Part shown: positions 9,798 to 18,475 of the stretch, one piece after another
Position numbering within the stretch: position 1 is the first letter of the stretch
Layout of the letters: every line of letters starts with the position of its first letter
Source: an uncultured Flavobacteriaceae bacterium
GTDB lineage: Bacteria > Bacteroidota > Bacteroidia > Flavobacteriales > Flavobacteriaceae
Assembly: GCA_947494825.1 (NCBI GenBank)
Contig: CANLWN010000002.1
Location: 310,001-374,000 of the forward strand
DNA: 64,000 bases
Reading direction: 5' to 3'
Made by a program: the position numbers and the translations under genes
Notes under the pieces: generated by a model
Told to the model about the DNA's origin: nothing
Seen by the model: the letters and a program-made list of their open reading frames with translations, nothing else
Databases searched by the model: none

Positions 9798-10274
9798 TTA
9801 TTTTACCGGTCCGGCTACGGTATTGCCGGTCTTTGGGTTCACAAATGCCTTAATTCGAAGGGTCTCCTTGCCTTTGGCCGTATTGGCGCTGACCGTAATG
9901 GTCTTGGTAACCTGGTTTTGGCCAGAACCGTTGAATCTCACCAATAATTCTCCAGAATCCCCAGGTGCTACCGGGGTGTTCTTTGGATATTCGGGTACAG
10001 TACATCCACAACTGCTTTTGGCATCTGTGATGATCAAAGGGGCATTCCCCGTATTGGTAAACTTAAAAATAGTTTCCTGTGATGTTCCTTGTGTGATGGT
10101 CCCAAAATCGTGTTCCGCCTTTTCAAAACTCATTACGGGCAAGTTTTTCGAAGCTTCGTCCCTTTCTGCCGCTACCTCAACATTGGCCGCATTGATCTTG
10201 TTCGATGCTTTGTCCTTACAGGAAACAAAAGCGACCGCGGCAGCTAAGCTTAAGGTCAAAAATATTTTTTTCAT
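9798..10274 (-). CDS. DUF1573 lipoprotein
   Basis: A 158-residue exported protein beginning MKKIFLTLSLAAAVAFVSCKD; the lipobox FVSC suggests a lipoprotein cleaved before Cys19. The mature part contains the DUF1573 immunoglobulin-like domain (about 50-155: HDFGTITQGTSQETIFKFTNTGNAPLII and SSCGCTVPEYPKNTPVAPG, with the conserved CGC motif). The function is not established; the domain is widespread in Bacteroidota envelopes. I chose the ATG at 10274 because upstream in-frame codons would place the signal peptide in the interior. It is 43 bases after nusB and 4 bases before yajC, likely one operon. Confidence 0.88.
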   Translation of the reverse strand: MKKIFLTLSLAAAVAFVSCKDKASNKINAANVEVAAERDEASKNLPVMSFEKAEHDFGTITQGTSQETIFKFTNTGNAPLIITDAKSSCGCTVPEYPKNTPVAPGDSGELLVRFNGSGQNQVTKTITVSANTAKGKETLRIKAFVNPKTGNTVAGPVK

Positions 10275-10317
10275 GATTGTTGAATTTTTATACGTGTGTA
10301 AAATTAGCAATATTTTT

Positions 10318-11265
10318 TTATAATAATCCCCTGCCTGTTTTTTTAAGTTTTCCTTCACTTTTGTACTCCTTGACCAGTTTGTCCAAAATACCGTTGATAA
10401 AGATACTGCTCTTGGGTGTGGAATATTCCTTTGCAATCTCGAGGTATTCATTAATGGTAACTTTTTCGGGTATGGAGGAAAAGTTGAGCAGTTCACATAT
10501 GGCCATCTTAAGCAATATGGCGTCAATATCCGCTATTCGGTCCTTGTCCCAATTGGGGGTTTTCCCTTCTATTTCCTTTTCCAGTTCTGCATTGTTCAGC
10601 AAGGTTTTGGTGAGTAATTTCCGGGCAAAATCCATATCCTCCTCATCCTTTAACAATGGTGGCAAAAAGAAAGACTCGTGTTGATTTTCCTTTACTTTTC
10701 TCAGTTGTTTTAAAATAAAGGTGTTCACAATAGGAATATCATCTACCCAGGTCAATTTGTCGTCCTCGAAATAGTCATATATCTTCTCGTTGGGCGCAAT
10801 AATTTCCTTGAACAGGTTGATTAGCAACTGCCGGTCTTGCTCATAACCATTTTGGGCGCTGGACATATAATCCTCATAAACAGAGCTGGCAACAATCTCC
10901 TTATAGACTATTTTTACATACTCCTCGTTCAGGTACCAATTCTTTAATTTCCTTTTCGATAGCTCTGTCACCAATAGACTGTTGTTGGCTATTTGCAGCA
11001 TCAATCTATTGTTTAAAAATTTCTCCTTGTTGGGATAAGCATCGGACGGTGTAGCCAGGTATTTTTTGGAGGAAAGTTTAAGTTGGTTTTCGGCCATCAG
11101 ATGAATCTCGGCCAATAAGCTCAACATCAACAGATAAAGGGAATACATGTTCGATATGCTTACTTTCAAAAATTTTTCCTGTTTTTCAAGGGCGTCGTCC
11201 TGCGACTGGGTCAGTGCGTAGATGCATTGCATCACCTTTACCCTAATATGCCTTCTTGTAAGCAT
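10318..11265 (-). CDS. nusB: Transcription antitermination factor NusB, long flavobacterial form
   Basis: A 315-residue protein. The N-terminus starts with MLTRRHIRVKVMQCIYA, the RNA-contacting helix of NusB, and the C-terminal third (about 220-310; DKDRIADIDAILLKMAICELL, PEKVTINEYLEIAKEYSTPKSSIFINGILDKL) is the classic NusB fold. It is about twice the length of enteric NusB because of an inserted helical middle section, usual in this phylum. NusB joins the rRNA antitermination complex with NusE. It heads an operon with DUF1573 and yajC and is divergent from an ABC exporter. Confidence 0.93.
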   Translation of the reverse strand: MLTRRHIRVKVMQCIYALTQSQDDALEKQEKFLKVSISNMYSLYLLMLSLLAEIHLMAENQLKLSSKKYLATPSDAYPNKEKFLNNRLMLQIANNSLLVTELSKRKLKNWYLNEEYVKIVYKEIVASSVYEDYMSSAQNGYEQDRQLLINLFKEIIAPNEKIYDYFEDDKLTWVDDIPIVNTFILKQLRKVKENQHESFFLPPLLKDEEDMDFARKLLTKTLLNNAELEKEIEGKTPNWDKDRIADIDAILLKMAICELLNFSSIPEKVTINEYLEIAKEYSTPKSSIFINGILDKLVKEYKSEGKLKKTGRGLL

Positions 11266-11354
11266 TTTTAAAGAACTTCTGTTTAGTTATATTAAACTTA
11301 ATGCCGCAAAAATAGTAATCTATTTTCAATTATATCTTATCACTTTTATAACAT

Positions 11355-11382
11355 TTGATTTAAACCCAATCCCATATCTTTG
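11355..11382 (+). promoter_or_regulatory. Bacteroidota-type promoter of the ABC exporter
   Basis: TTG at 11355-11357 followed after exactly 17 bases by TATCTTTG at 11375-11382, a full match to the primary sigma consensus TTG-N17-23-TAnnTTTG. Transcription would begin near 11389, leaving a leader of about 36 bases before the ATG at 11425. Confidence 0.75.
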
Positions 11383-11424
11383 CTAAATCGTCATTAAAAC
11401 AGGACCGCCCAGCAAACACATTGG

Positions 11425-13179
11425 ATGAAGGAACTTAAACATCTAAACAAATACTTCAAAAAATATTGGTTAAAACTGCTTATCGGCATCATCATTACGA
11501 TTATAGCCCGTGTTTTTCAGTTGGTAATGCCCTCCTATGTAAACAAATCCATTGCGGTAGTAGAGAACTTTTTGGGGAACAGGATTTCAGAGGCCAGTGC
11601 CAAGGATATGCTCCTGGAGTATATTTTGATCATTGTAGGGGCGGCTTTGCTTTCCGGTTTTTTTACCTTTCTCATGCGGCAGACCATTATCAACGTTTCC
11701 CGATATATAGAGTACGACCTGAAGAATGAGGTATTTGATCACTACCAGTTGCTCAACCTCAGTTTTTATAAAAAAAACAGGACGGGCGACCTCATGAACC
11801 GGATCAGTGAGGATGTCAATCAGGTACGCATGTACGCAGGTCCCGCCATCATGTACGGCATACAGACATTGACACTCTTTGTCTGCCTAATCCCCTTGAT
11901 GTTCATCAAGGCACCCACCATAGCGTTCTATGCCTTATTGCCCTTACCCGTACTATCGGTGTTGATCTATCAGATCAGCAGAATAATTCATAGGCGAAGC
12001 ACCAAGGTCCAAGAGTATTTATCGGCCCTTTCGACCTTTACCCAGGAATCTTTTTCCGGGGTCTCCGTTATAAAGGCCTATGGCCTGGAGCCTAAAATCA
12101 ATACTGAACTGAGGGAATTGGCCCTGGAAGGGAAAAACAAGAGCATGGACCTTGCCAAGGTGAACGCCTGGTTCTTTCCCTTGATGATCCTCTTGATCGG
12201 GGTGAGCAATATTTTTGTCATCTATGTGGGTGGCAAACAGTACATTGATGGGGAAATTGCGTCCGTTGGGGTCATAGCAGAGTTTATCCTCTATGTGAAC
12301 ATGCTTACATGGCCAGTGGCCATAGTAGGATGGCTTACCTCTATAGTACAACGCGCGGAGGCATCACAAAAAAGAATCAACGAGTTTTTAAAGGAAGAGC
12401 CCGAAATTAAGAATGAAGTGCCCGAAACTTCCCCCATCCAAGGGGAAATCGAGTTTAAAAAGGTGACCTTCACCTATGAGGACACCAATATCACTGCCTT
12501 AAAGGAACTTTCCTTCAAGGTCCATACCGGGGAAACCGTAGCGATTATTGGAAAAACGGGATCGGGAAAATCTACCATTTTGGATTTGGTGGCCCGCTTG
12601 TACGATGTAAGTGCCGGAGACGTGTTGATTGACGGCATTTCGGTCAAGGATCTAAATCTCCAGAGTCTTAGAGCGGCCATAGGGGCGGTTCCCCAAGACG
12701 CCTTCTTATTTTCGGACAGTATAAGGAACAATATAAAGTTCGGAAAGGCAGACGCTACCGATGAGGAAATCCATGCCATGGCCAAGCAGGCAGTGGTCCA
12801 CGACAATATCATGGGCTTCTCCAAAGACTACGACACCGTACTGGGTGAGCGTGGAATTACACTGAGTGGAGGACAAAAACAGCGGGTATCCATTGCGCGG
12901 GCATTGATTAAGGAACCTCAGATATACTTATTCGACGATTGCCTTTCGGCCGTGGACACCGAAACAGAGGAGGAAATCTTGAACCACCTGAAAAAAGCAT
13001 CCGAAAACAAGACCACCTTGATCGTGAGCCACAGGGTATCTTCCGCCAAAAATGCAGATCGAATACTGGTTCTAGAGGACGGCCAGCTGGCTCAAGAAGG
13101 TACACATGATGATTTAATTGCGGCCGAAGGATACTACAAAGAGCTTTATATCAATCAGCTATCCGAGAAAGAAAACTAA
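11425..13179 (+). CDS. ABC exporter half-transporter (fused permease and ATPase)
   Basis: A 584-residue protein with six membrane helices in the first 310 residues and a nucleotide-binding domain from about 340. The Walker A motif is GKTGSGKST, the Q-loop lies at GAVPQDAFLFSD, the signature is LSGGQKQRVSIARAL, and the Walker B is IYLFDDCLSAVD. The residue after the Walker B aspartate is Asp, not the usual catalytic Glu, a feature of the degenerate site in heterodimeric exporters of the BmrC/MdlA kind. No partner half is adjacent. The substrate is unknown; lipids or drugs are typical. It is transcribed from a recognisable promoter and followed by the DUF3276 gene. Confidence 0.9.
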   Translation: MKELKHLNKYFKKYWLKLLIGIIITIIARVFQLVMPSYVNKSIAVVENFLGNRISEASAKDMLLEYILIIVGAALLSGFFTFLMRQTIINVSRYIEYDLKNEVFDHYQLLNLSFYKKNRTGDLMNRISEDVNQVRMYAGPAIMYGIQTLTLFVCLIPLMFIKAPTIAFYALLPLPVLSVLIYQISRIIHRRSTKVQEYLSALSTFTQESFSGVSVIKAYGLEPKINTELRELALEGKNKSMDLAKVNAWFFPLMILLIGVSNIFVIYVGGKQYIDGEIASVGVIAEFILYVNMLTWPVAIVGWLTSIVQRAEASQKRINEFLKEEPEIKNEVPETSPIQGEIEFKKVTFTYEDTNITALKELSFKVHTGETVAIIGKTGSGKSTILDLVARLYDVSAGDVLIDGISVKDLNLQSLRAAIGAVPQDAFLFSDSIRNNIKFGKADATDEEIHAMAKQAVVHDNIMGFSKDYDTVLGERGITLSGGQKQRVSIARALIKEPQIYLFDDCLSAVDTETEEEILNHLKKASENKTTLIVSHRVSSAKNADRILVLEDGQLAQEGTHDDLIAAEGYYKELYINQLSEKEN

Positions 13180-13186
13180 AAAAATG

Positions 13187-13217
13187 TTGCTGGATTAGCT
13201 TTTTTTTCACATTTTTG
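13187..13217 (+). promoter_or_regulatory. Probable promoter of the DUF3276 gene
   Basis: TTG at 13187-13189 and CATTTTTG at 13210-13217 with a 20-base spacer, one mismatch from TAnnTTTG. The ATG follows 38 bases later. Confidence 0.45.
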
Positions 13218-13255
13218 AAGGAAGCTAATTACAATTCATAAACACACTATACCAT

Positions 13256-13630
13256 ATGAGCGACAAAGATTTAATGGATCAAGAGGAGATTTATTCCAAA
13301 GTTTTGCGAGCCGGTAGGAGAACTTATTTTTTTGATGTTAGGAGCACCAAAGCCGGGGATTACTATTTGACCATAACGGAAAGCAAAAAATTTACCCATG
13401 ATGATGGTTCGTTCCATTATAAAAAGCACAAGATTTATCTGTACAAGGAGGACTTTCATTCCTTCAAGGACATTATGGAAGAGATGATGGACTACATCAT
13501 TGATGAAAAAGGCATCGAAGTCATATCGGAACGCCATCAAAAGGACTTTAAAAAAGAAGAGGAACCAAGCAAAAATGGTGACCTGGAATCAACTGAAAGT
13601 TTCACGGATGTGGATTTTGACGACATTTAG
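13256..13630 (+). CDS. PUR-alpha-like nucleic-acid-binding protein (DUF3276)
   Basis: A 124-residue acidic-ended protein. Residues about 10-90 form the PUR repeat (YSKVLRAGRRTYFFDVRSTKAGDYYLTITESKK, HKIYLYKEDFHSFKDIMEEMMDYI), the single-stranded-nucleic-acid-binding fold related to eukaryotic Pur-alpha and known in Bacteroidota and spirochaetes. The last 35 residues are acidic and probably disordered. The natural target in these bacteria is not firmly known; RNA or single-stranded DNA binding is expected. It has its own likely promoter upstream and a terminator downstream. Confidence 0.88.
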   Translation: MSDKDLMDQEEIYSKVLRAGRRTYFFDVRSTKAGDYYLTITESKKFTHDDGSFHYKKHKIYLYKEDFHSFKDIMEEMMDYIIDEKGIEVISERHQKDFKKEEEPSKNGDLESTESFTDVDFDDI

Positions 13631-13656
13631 ATTGTTACTTTCTTAAAAAAATGATA

Positions 13657-13686
13657 ACGGCCCTTGGAATTGAGGGTCGTTTTTTA
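13657..13686 (+). terminator. Intrinsic terminator after the DUF3276 gene
   Basis: Stem ACGGCCCT/AGGGTCGT with one G-U pair, an 8-base loop and a run of six T. It separates this gene from the M14 peptidase gene. Confidence 0.8.
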
Positions 13687-13714
13687 TTTTTATGACCAGA
13701 CTAATTCAACTTAA

Positions 13715-16240
13715 ATGAAAAAAACAATTCTCCTACTGGCCATTGGACTGTTTCAAACCATCAGCGCCCAGGAAACATTAGATCTTACCTACTACCTGCC
13801 GCAGCATATATCCTATGACACCAGTATTCCCAAACCTGCCGATGTTATTGGCCATGAGGTAGGCGAATGGCATGTTACCCATGATAAATTGTTGTTCTAT
13901 ATGCAACAACTGGCGCAGGCGAGCAACAGGATTAGCTTGGAAAACAGGGGAGCCACTTTTGAAGGCAGGCCTATCGTATTGTTAACGATCACCTCGCCCA
14001 AAAACCATCAAAATATTGAAAAAATACGACAAGAACACCTTGCCCTTACCGAGAGCAGCGGAGCTTCCCAATCCTTGGAAACCATGCCTATAGTGGTATA
14101 TCAGGGATTTTCCATTCACGGCAATGAACCAAGCGGCGCCAACGCAGGTCTTGCCTATGCCTACTATTTGGCGGCCGCCCAAGGTCCGGAAATAGACGAA
14201 CTTTTGGATTCCATGATTATCCTAATGGATCCTTCCTATAATCCGGATGGATTGCAACGATTTGCTTATTGGGCCAATACAAATAAAAGTAAACAATTAA
14301 ATCCTGACCGGAACGAGCGGGAATATCATGAGGTCTGGCCAGGCGGACGTACCAACCACTATTGGTTCGATATGAACCGTGATTGGCTGCCTGTACAATT
14401 GCCCGAGAGCAGGGCCCGTATTGCTTCCTTTCACAAGTGGTTGCCCAACATTCTCACGGACCATCACGAAATGGGCACCAATTCTACCTTTTTCTTTCAA
14501 CCCGGCGAGCCTAGCAGGGTACATCCGCTTACCCCAAAATTGAACCAGGAACTCACCGCCGAAATAGGCACGTACCACGCCAAGGCCTTGGATAAAATAG
14601 GATCCCTGTATTATTCAGAGGAAAATTATGACGATTACTACTATGGTAAGGGCTCCACTTTTCCAGATATCAATGGAAGCATTGGCATTTTGTTTGAACA
14701 GGGCAGTTCCAGGGGGCACATACAGGAAAGTGAAAACGGCATTTTGACCTTTCCTTTTACGATCAGAAACCAATTCACCACTGCACTGTCCACTGTTGAA
14801 GCAGCCCGGAACATGCGGACCAAGATCCTGGGATATCAGCGGGATTTTTATGCGGGAGCTAGAAATGAGGCGGCCAAAAGCAGCGCCAAGGTCATTGTTT
14901 TTGGTGATCGGAAAGATGCGGCCAAAACCTGGCATCTGGCCGAAATATTGCACCGCCATAAGATTAAGTTCCACGAACTGGCAAGGGAGACCACCATAGC
15001 TGGCAAATCCTATGAAAAAGGAAGCAGTTATGTGGTTCCTATGAATCAAAAAAACCATCGTTTGATCAAGGCCATGTTCGAAAAACGAACCAGCTTTACC
15101 GATAGCCTGTTCTATGACGTCTCGGCATGGACATTTCCGTTGGCCTTCAATCTGGATTATGCAGAAGTAAATTCTACGGCCCATCTAGGACCTGAGGTCA
15201 CCAATTTTGTTCCCCTAAGCGGAACCGTGGATAAAAAAAGTAGTTATGCGTATCTTTTTGAATGGCATGAATACTACACCCCCAAGGCGCTAAATAAAAT
15301 TCTGAACAAAGGTTTGCGGGCGAAAGTGGCAAAAGCCCCCTTTAGTCTTGGAGGAAAGCAGTACGATTACGGCACCATTATGGTTCCTGTACAACATCAG
15401 GATTTGGATGCCGATGCACTGCATCAATTTCTGATGAACGTTGCCCAAGCAAGTAAGATTCGGGTCCATGCAGTGAGTACGGGTCTTACCAAGGGTATTG
15501 ATCTGGGCAGCAACGATTTTGACCCGCTTACCCGACAGAAAGTGGGTATTTTGGTAGGTGATGGGGTACGGTCCTACGATGCCGGGGAAATATGGCATTT
15601 GTTCGATACGCGATATGATATGAAGATTACCAAGATCGATACAAAATACTTCAATACGGTGGACCTGAGTAGGTATACAGACCTGATTCTTCCTGCTTCA
15701 CAAGGCAATACTTTCCTTGATGCAACTGGGGTGGATAAATTAAAGACATGGGTGAAAAATGGCGGGACGCTCATTGGTTATAGGACCATGGCCGAGTGGT
15801 TCCACAAACAGGAAGTGGTGAAGCTAAACCTTAAAAAGGATTCCTTGGTGGCCAAAAATGTCTCTTTTGGACAAAAAAGTGATTTTAAGGGTGCCCAGGT
15901 TACCGGGGGTGCGATATTCGAAGCAAAATTAGACCGCTCCCATCCCATTAATTACGGTTACAAAAGTGACAAACTGGCTTTGTTCAGAAACACCAATATT
16001 TACATAGAACCGGATAAGAACAGTTACAACAATCCCATTCAATATACCAACAGCCCATTGCAAAGTGGTTATATTTCGGAAGAAAAACTGTCGCTTTTAA
16101 AAAACAGTGTTCCTTTTCAAGCAAGGCAATTGGGCAAAGGAAAAGTACTCGTCTTCACCGACAATACCAACTTTAGGGCATTTTGGTATGGCACCAACAA
16201 GCTTTTGATGAATGCCATTTTCTTTGGAAAAATGATGTAG
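13715..16240 (+). CDS. Secreted M14-family zinc carboxypeptidase
   Basis: An 841-residue secreted protein with a signal peptide (about 1-19, ending TISAQ). The peptidase domain spans about residues 45-380. Zinc ligands are seen in GFSIHGNEPSG (His and Glu of HxxE) and in LTDHHEMG (His); the catalytic Glu region is GILFEQGSSRG. The C-terminal half (about 390-841) is an accessory region containing KVGILVGDGVRSYDAGEIWHLFD and a glutamine-amidotransferase-like fold segment (TDLILPASQG), a combination common in large flavobacterial M14 peptidases. It probably trims peptides in the periplasm or outside the cell. It stands alone, 60 bases upstream of the thioredoxin-like gene. Confidence 0.9.
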   Translation: MKKTILLLAIGLFQTISAQETLDLTYYLPQHISYDTSIPKPADVIGHEVGEWHVTHDKLLFYMQQLAQASNRISLENRGATFEGRPIVLLTITSPKNHQNIEKIRQEHLALTESSGASQSLETMPIVVYQGFSIHGNEPSGANAGLAYAYYLAAAQGPEIDELLDSMIILMDPSYNPDGLQRFAYWANTNKSKQLNPDRNEREYHEVWPGGRTNHYWFDMNRDWLPVQLPESRARIASFHKWLPNILTDHHEMGTNSTFFFQPGEPSRVHPLTPKLNQELTAEIGTYHAKALDKIGSLYYSEENYDDYYYGKGSTFPDINGSIGILFEQGSSRGHIQESENGILTFPFTIRNQFTTALSTVEAARNMRTKILGYQRDFYAGARNEAAKSSAKVIVFGDRKDAAKTWHLAEILHRHKIKFHELARETTIAGKSYEKGSSYVVPMNQKNHRLIKAMFEKRTSFTDSLFYDVSAWTFPLAFNLDYAEVNSTAHLGPEVTNFVPLSGTVDKKSSYAYLFEWHEYYTPKALNKILNKGLRAKVAKAPFSLGGKQYDYGTIMVPVQHQDLDADALHQFLMNVAQASKIRVHAVSTGLTKGIDLGSNDFDPLTRQKVGILVGDGVRSYDAGEIWHLFDTRYDMKITKIDTKYFNTVDLSRYTDLILPASQGNTFLDATGVDKLKTWVKNGGTLIGYRTMAEWFHKQEVVKLNLKKDSLVAKNVSFGQKSDFKGAQVTGGAIFEAKLDRSHPINYGYKSDKLALFRNTNIYIEPDKNSYNNPIQYTNSPLQSGYISEEKLSLLKNSVPFQARQLGKGKVLVFTDNTNFRAFWYGTNKLLMNAIFFGKMM

Positions 16241-16301
16241 CCCGTGTTTCATATCGGGAATCAGACCGACATTTTATACCTTTGTCAAAAAATAAAAAAT
16301 C

Positions 16302-16862
16302 ATGGCAAGGACTCCGAGCAATATGTTATCCCTGGGAACCCCAGCATCGGATTTCACCCTTTTTGACACGGTATCCGGAAAGCAAATGGGTCTAAAAGAC
16401 CTTCAGGGTGACAAGGGAACGGTGATTATGTTTATCTGCAACCATTGCCCCTTTGTAATCCATGTGAATCCGGAGATTACACGCTTGGCCAAGGAATATC
16501 AGGCCCAAGGCATCGCGTTTATAGCCATCTCCAGCAATGACGTTGAGAACTACTCCCAGGATGCACCAGATCTCATGCAACAGGTGGCAAGGCAACAAGG
16601 GTATAGTTTCCCGTATTTGTACGATGAAACCCAGGAAGTGGCCAAGGCATACGATGCGGCCTGTACCCCGGATTTTTATCTCTTCGATTCCCAAGTGGAA
16701 TTGGTCTATCGAGGTCAGTTAGACGATTCTAGGCCAGGGAACGGCATTCCCTTGAGCGGTAACGACCTTAGAAACGCCATGGACGCTTTGCTCCAAGGCA
16801 AGGAAGTGGATTCGCATCAAAAACCCAGCATTGGTTGTAACATTAAGTGGATACCAGGATAG
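16302..16862 (+). CDS. Thioredoxin-like / redoxin family protein
   Basis: A 186-residue cytosolic protein with a thioredoxin fold. GTPASDFTLFDTVSGK opens the AhpC/TSA-type domain, and the active site is NHCPFVIHV with CNHC as the redox pair, as in the 'PRX-like 1' group. No signal peptide is seen. These proteins are thought to be thiol peroxidases or reductases. The following cupin gene starts 14 bases after the stop, and the GNAT gene overlaps the cupin, so three genes are likely co-transcribed. Confidence 0.85.
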   Translation: MARTPSNMLSLGTPASDFTLFDTVSGKQMGLKDLQGDKGTVIMFICNHCPFVIHVNPEITRLAKEYQAQGIAFIAISSNDVENYSQDAPDLMQQVARQQGYSFPYLYDETQEVAKAYDAACTPDFYLFDSQVELVYRGQLDDSRPGNGIPLSGNDLRNAMDALLQGKEVDSHQKPSIGCNIKWIPG

Positions 16863-16876
16863 GAAAGCGGAACGGT

Positions 16877-17206
16877 ATGAAGATCGATAAGGAAGAAGCC
16901 TTGGCAAAATTGGCAGATAGTGGCACCCCGTTTCTCCCACTTTTTGAACATGGTACCTTGACGATCGAAATGTACAAACCCCAACAGGTGGACTTGCAAG
17001 AACCGCATACCCGTGATGAAGTATATATTGTGGTTGCCGGTCATGGGGAGTTTCTGAACCAGGGCGAGCGTACTACCTTTGGTGCAGGTGATTTTCTTTT
17101 CGTACCCGCCGGGGCAGAGCACCGTTTCGAAAATTTCACGGAAGATTTTGCAACCTGGGTTATTTTTTATGGCCCTGAAGGAGGGGAAAACCCAGAAAAA
17201 GAGTGA
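16877..17206 (+). CDS. Small cupin-domain protein
   Basis: A 109-residue single-domain cupin. The two cupin motifs are visible: EPHTRDEVYIVVAGHGEFLNQG (His and Glu metal ligands) and GDFLFVPAGAEHRFENF (second His). The start at 16877 (MKIDKEEALAKL) is preferred to an in-frame ATG at 16847 that would overlap the preceding gene. Small cupins of this kind bind a metal and may be sugar isomerases, dioxygenases or regulators; no substrate can be read. The stop codon overlaps the GTG start of the next gene by four bases. Confidence 0.82.
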   Translation: MKIDKEEALAKLADSGTPFLPLFEHGTLTIEMYKPQQVDLQEPHTRDEVYIVVAGHGEFLNQGERTTFGAGDFLFVPAGAEHRFENFTEDFATWVIFYGPEGGENPEKE

Positions 17207-17730
17207 GCAACAGTATTTCCATAGTGCCGCTTTCCCCAAAAACACTGGATGTTTATGTTCGCGTAGGTAGAAAGGCTTACGAACAACATTACCTGGATGT
17301 CTGGGAAAACAGGGATGCAAGCTCCTATGTGCAAAGCAGTTTCTCGGTAAAAGCTGTTGGCGATGACCTAAAGAATGGCAAGAACGGCCTCTTTGTTATC
17401 TATTTGGAAAAAACGCCGGTGGGGGTACTTAAAATTGTTGTGGACCAACCGGTCGCTTCCTTTGGAGCAAAGGAAGCACTGCTGTTGGAAAAAATTTATC
17501 TTTTAAGGGAACATGCGGGCAAGGGTATTGGCAAAACAGTCATTCAATTTGTGGTAGAGCATGCCGGCCAACTGGGAAAAAAAGCCATATGGCTCGATGT
17601 CATGGATTCAAGTCCCGCCTTCCGTTTCTATCTCAAAAACGGTTTTGTCGAAGTAGGACGGAAAAATTTGGATCTTCCGGGTATAAAGCAGAACGAAAGT
17701 GGCATGCACATCTTGATGAGGACCCTTTGA
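17203..17730 (+). CDS. GNAT family N-acetyltransferase
   Basis: A 175-residue protein with the GNAT fold. The acetyl-CoA loop is seen at LLEKIYLLREHAGKGIGKTVIQFV (RxxGxG/A-like, AGKGIGK) and the C-terminal strand at KAIWLDVMDSSPAFRFYLKNGFVEVGR. The acceptor may be an amine of a small molecule or a protein; it cannot be told from the sequence. The start is a GTG at 17203 inside the cupin stop (GTGA overlap), which argues for coupled translation. Confidence 0.85.
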   Translation: MSNSISIVPLSPKTLDVYVRVGRKAYEQHYLDVWENRDASSYVQSSFSVKAVGDDLKNGKNGLFVIYLEKTPVGVLKIVVDQPVASFGAKEALLLEKIYLLREHAGKGIGKTVIQFVVEHAGQLGKKAIWLDVMDSSPAFRFYLKNGFVEVGRKNLDLPGIKQNESGMHILMRTL

Positions 17731-17743
17731 ACAAAGGGCGTAG

Positions 17744-18286
17744 CTACACCCACCGCTTGTCTTTCAACAAATTCTCGATATGGGCAAAATGATGGTTCCC
17801 GTGCCATGCGTACCGTCCGATATTTTCTTTCAAGGAAGTGGTGACCCCTCCTTCCGGATGAACAAATTCCCGCTCCAGGTCCAAGGGCGATAATCCCTTT
17901 AGCAGATACACCAATTTGGCATGTACCGCCTTTAAATGGTCCAAGGACATTTGGATCGGCGCCGTTCGCGCATCAAAAAGCGAGGACCAACCGTTTTGGT
18001 CATAGGGTTTTATGACCGGTTTATCCTCCGTCAAGGCCCATTTAAATCGGATGTAACTGTGGTGATGACTATCGGCGGTGTGGTGTATCACCTGCCGCAC
18101 CGTCCATCCTTCGGGCCGGTACGGGGTGTCCAATTGTTCTTCTGAAAGTCCCTTTACCAATGCTTCCAGACGTTTGGGTAAGGCCTCCAAAGCTGAGATC
18201 CATTCCCCAATATGCGTTTCCGTAATTGAGCCGGGTGCCTCAAATTTTCCAATGGGATAGCGCAATTGTTCTTGTGTTTCTTCCAT
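17744..18286 (-). CDS. YfiT/DinB-family putative bacillithiol or metal-dependent transferase
   Basis: A 180-residue four-helix protein of the DinB superfamily. Metal-binding histidines are in VRQVIHHTADSHHHSY (about 63-78) and in RYAWHGNHHFAHIENL near the C-terminus, the layout of YfiT, a member tied to bacillithiol-dependent detoxification in Firmicutes. The N-terminal LRYPIGKFEAP is a YfiT mark. Flavobacteria make bacillithiol, so such a role is plausible but inferred. It is convergent with the GNAT gene, 13 bases apart. Confidence 0.85.
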   Translation of the reverse strand: MEETQEQLRYPIGKFEAPGSITETHIGEWISALEALPKRLEALVKGLSEEQLDTPYRPEGWTVRQVIHHTADSHHHSYIRFKWALTEDKPVIKPYDQNGWSSLFDARTAPIQMSLDHLKAVHAKLVYLLKGLSPLDLEREFVHPEGGVTTSLKENIGRYAWHGNHHFAHIENLLKDKRWV

Positions 18287-18412
18287 GCCTTAAAATTACT
18301 AAACTTTTGCTTTCGGATATCCTTTTTGAGATCGGTCCTTGATCCGTTGAGATAGAAACAAAACTTTAATAGAGTTTTAACCTTATAATGCGGCGAATAG
18401 TGCATAATCCAC

Positions 18413-18420
18413 TAAATTTG
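18413..18420 (+). promoter_or_regulatory. -7 box in front of the peroxiredoxin gene
   Basis: TAAATTTG is an exact TAnnTTTG match, 55 bases before the ATG. No TTG is found at the -33 position, so an activator may be needed. Confidence 0.5.
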
Positions 18421-18475
18421 TAAGACCCCCGTTCAAGAGAACAGAATTATTTTTTCAACTCAAAAATTTATTGAT

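Noticed and set aside
14615-15184. 189-codon minus-strand frame inside the M14 peptidase gene
   Set aside because: Opposite a gene with signal peptide, zinc ligands and catalytic Glu; no independent evidence.
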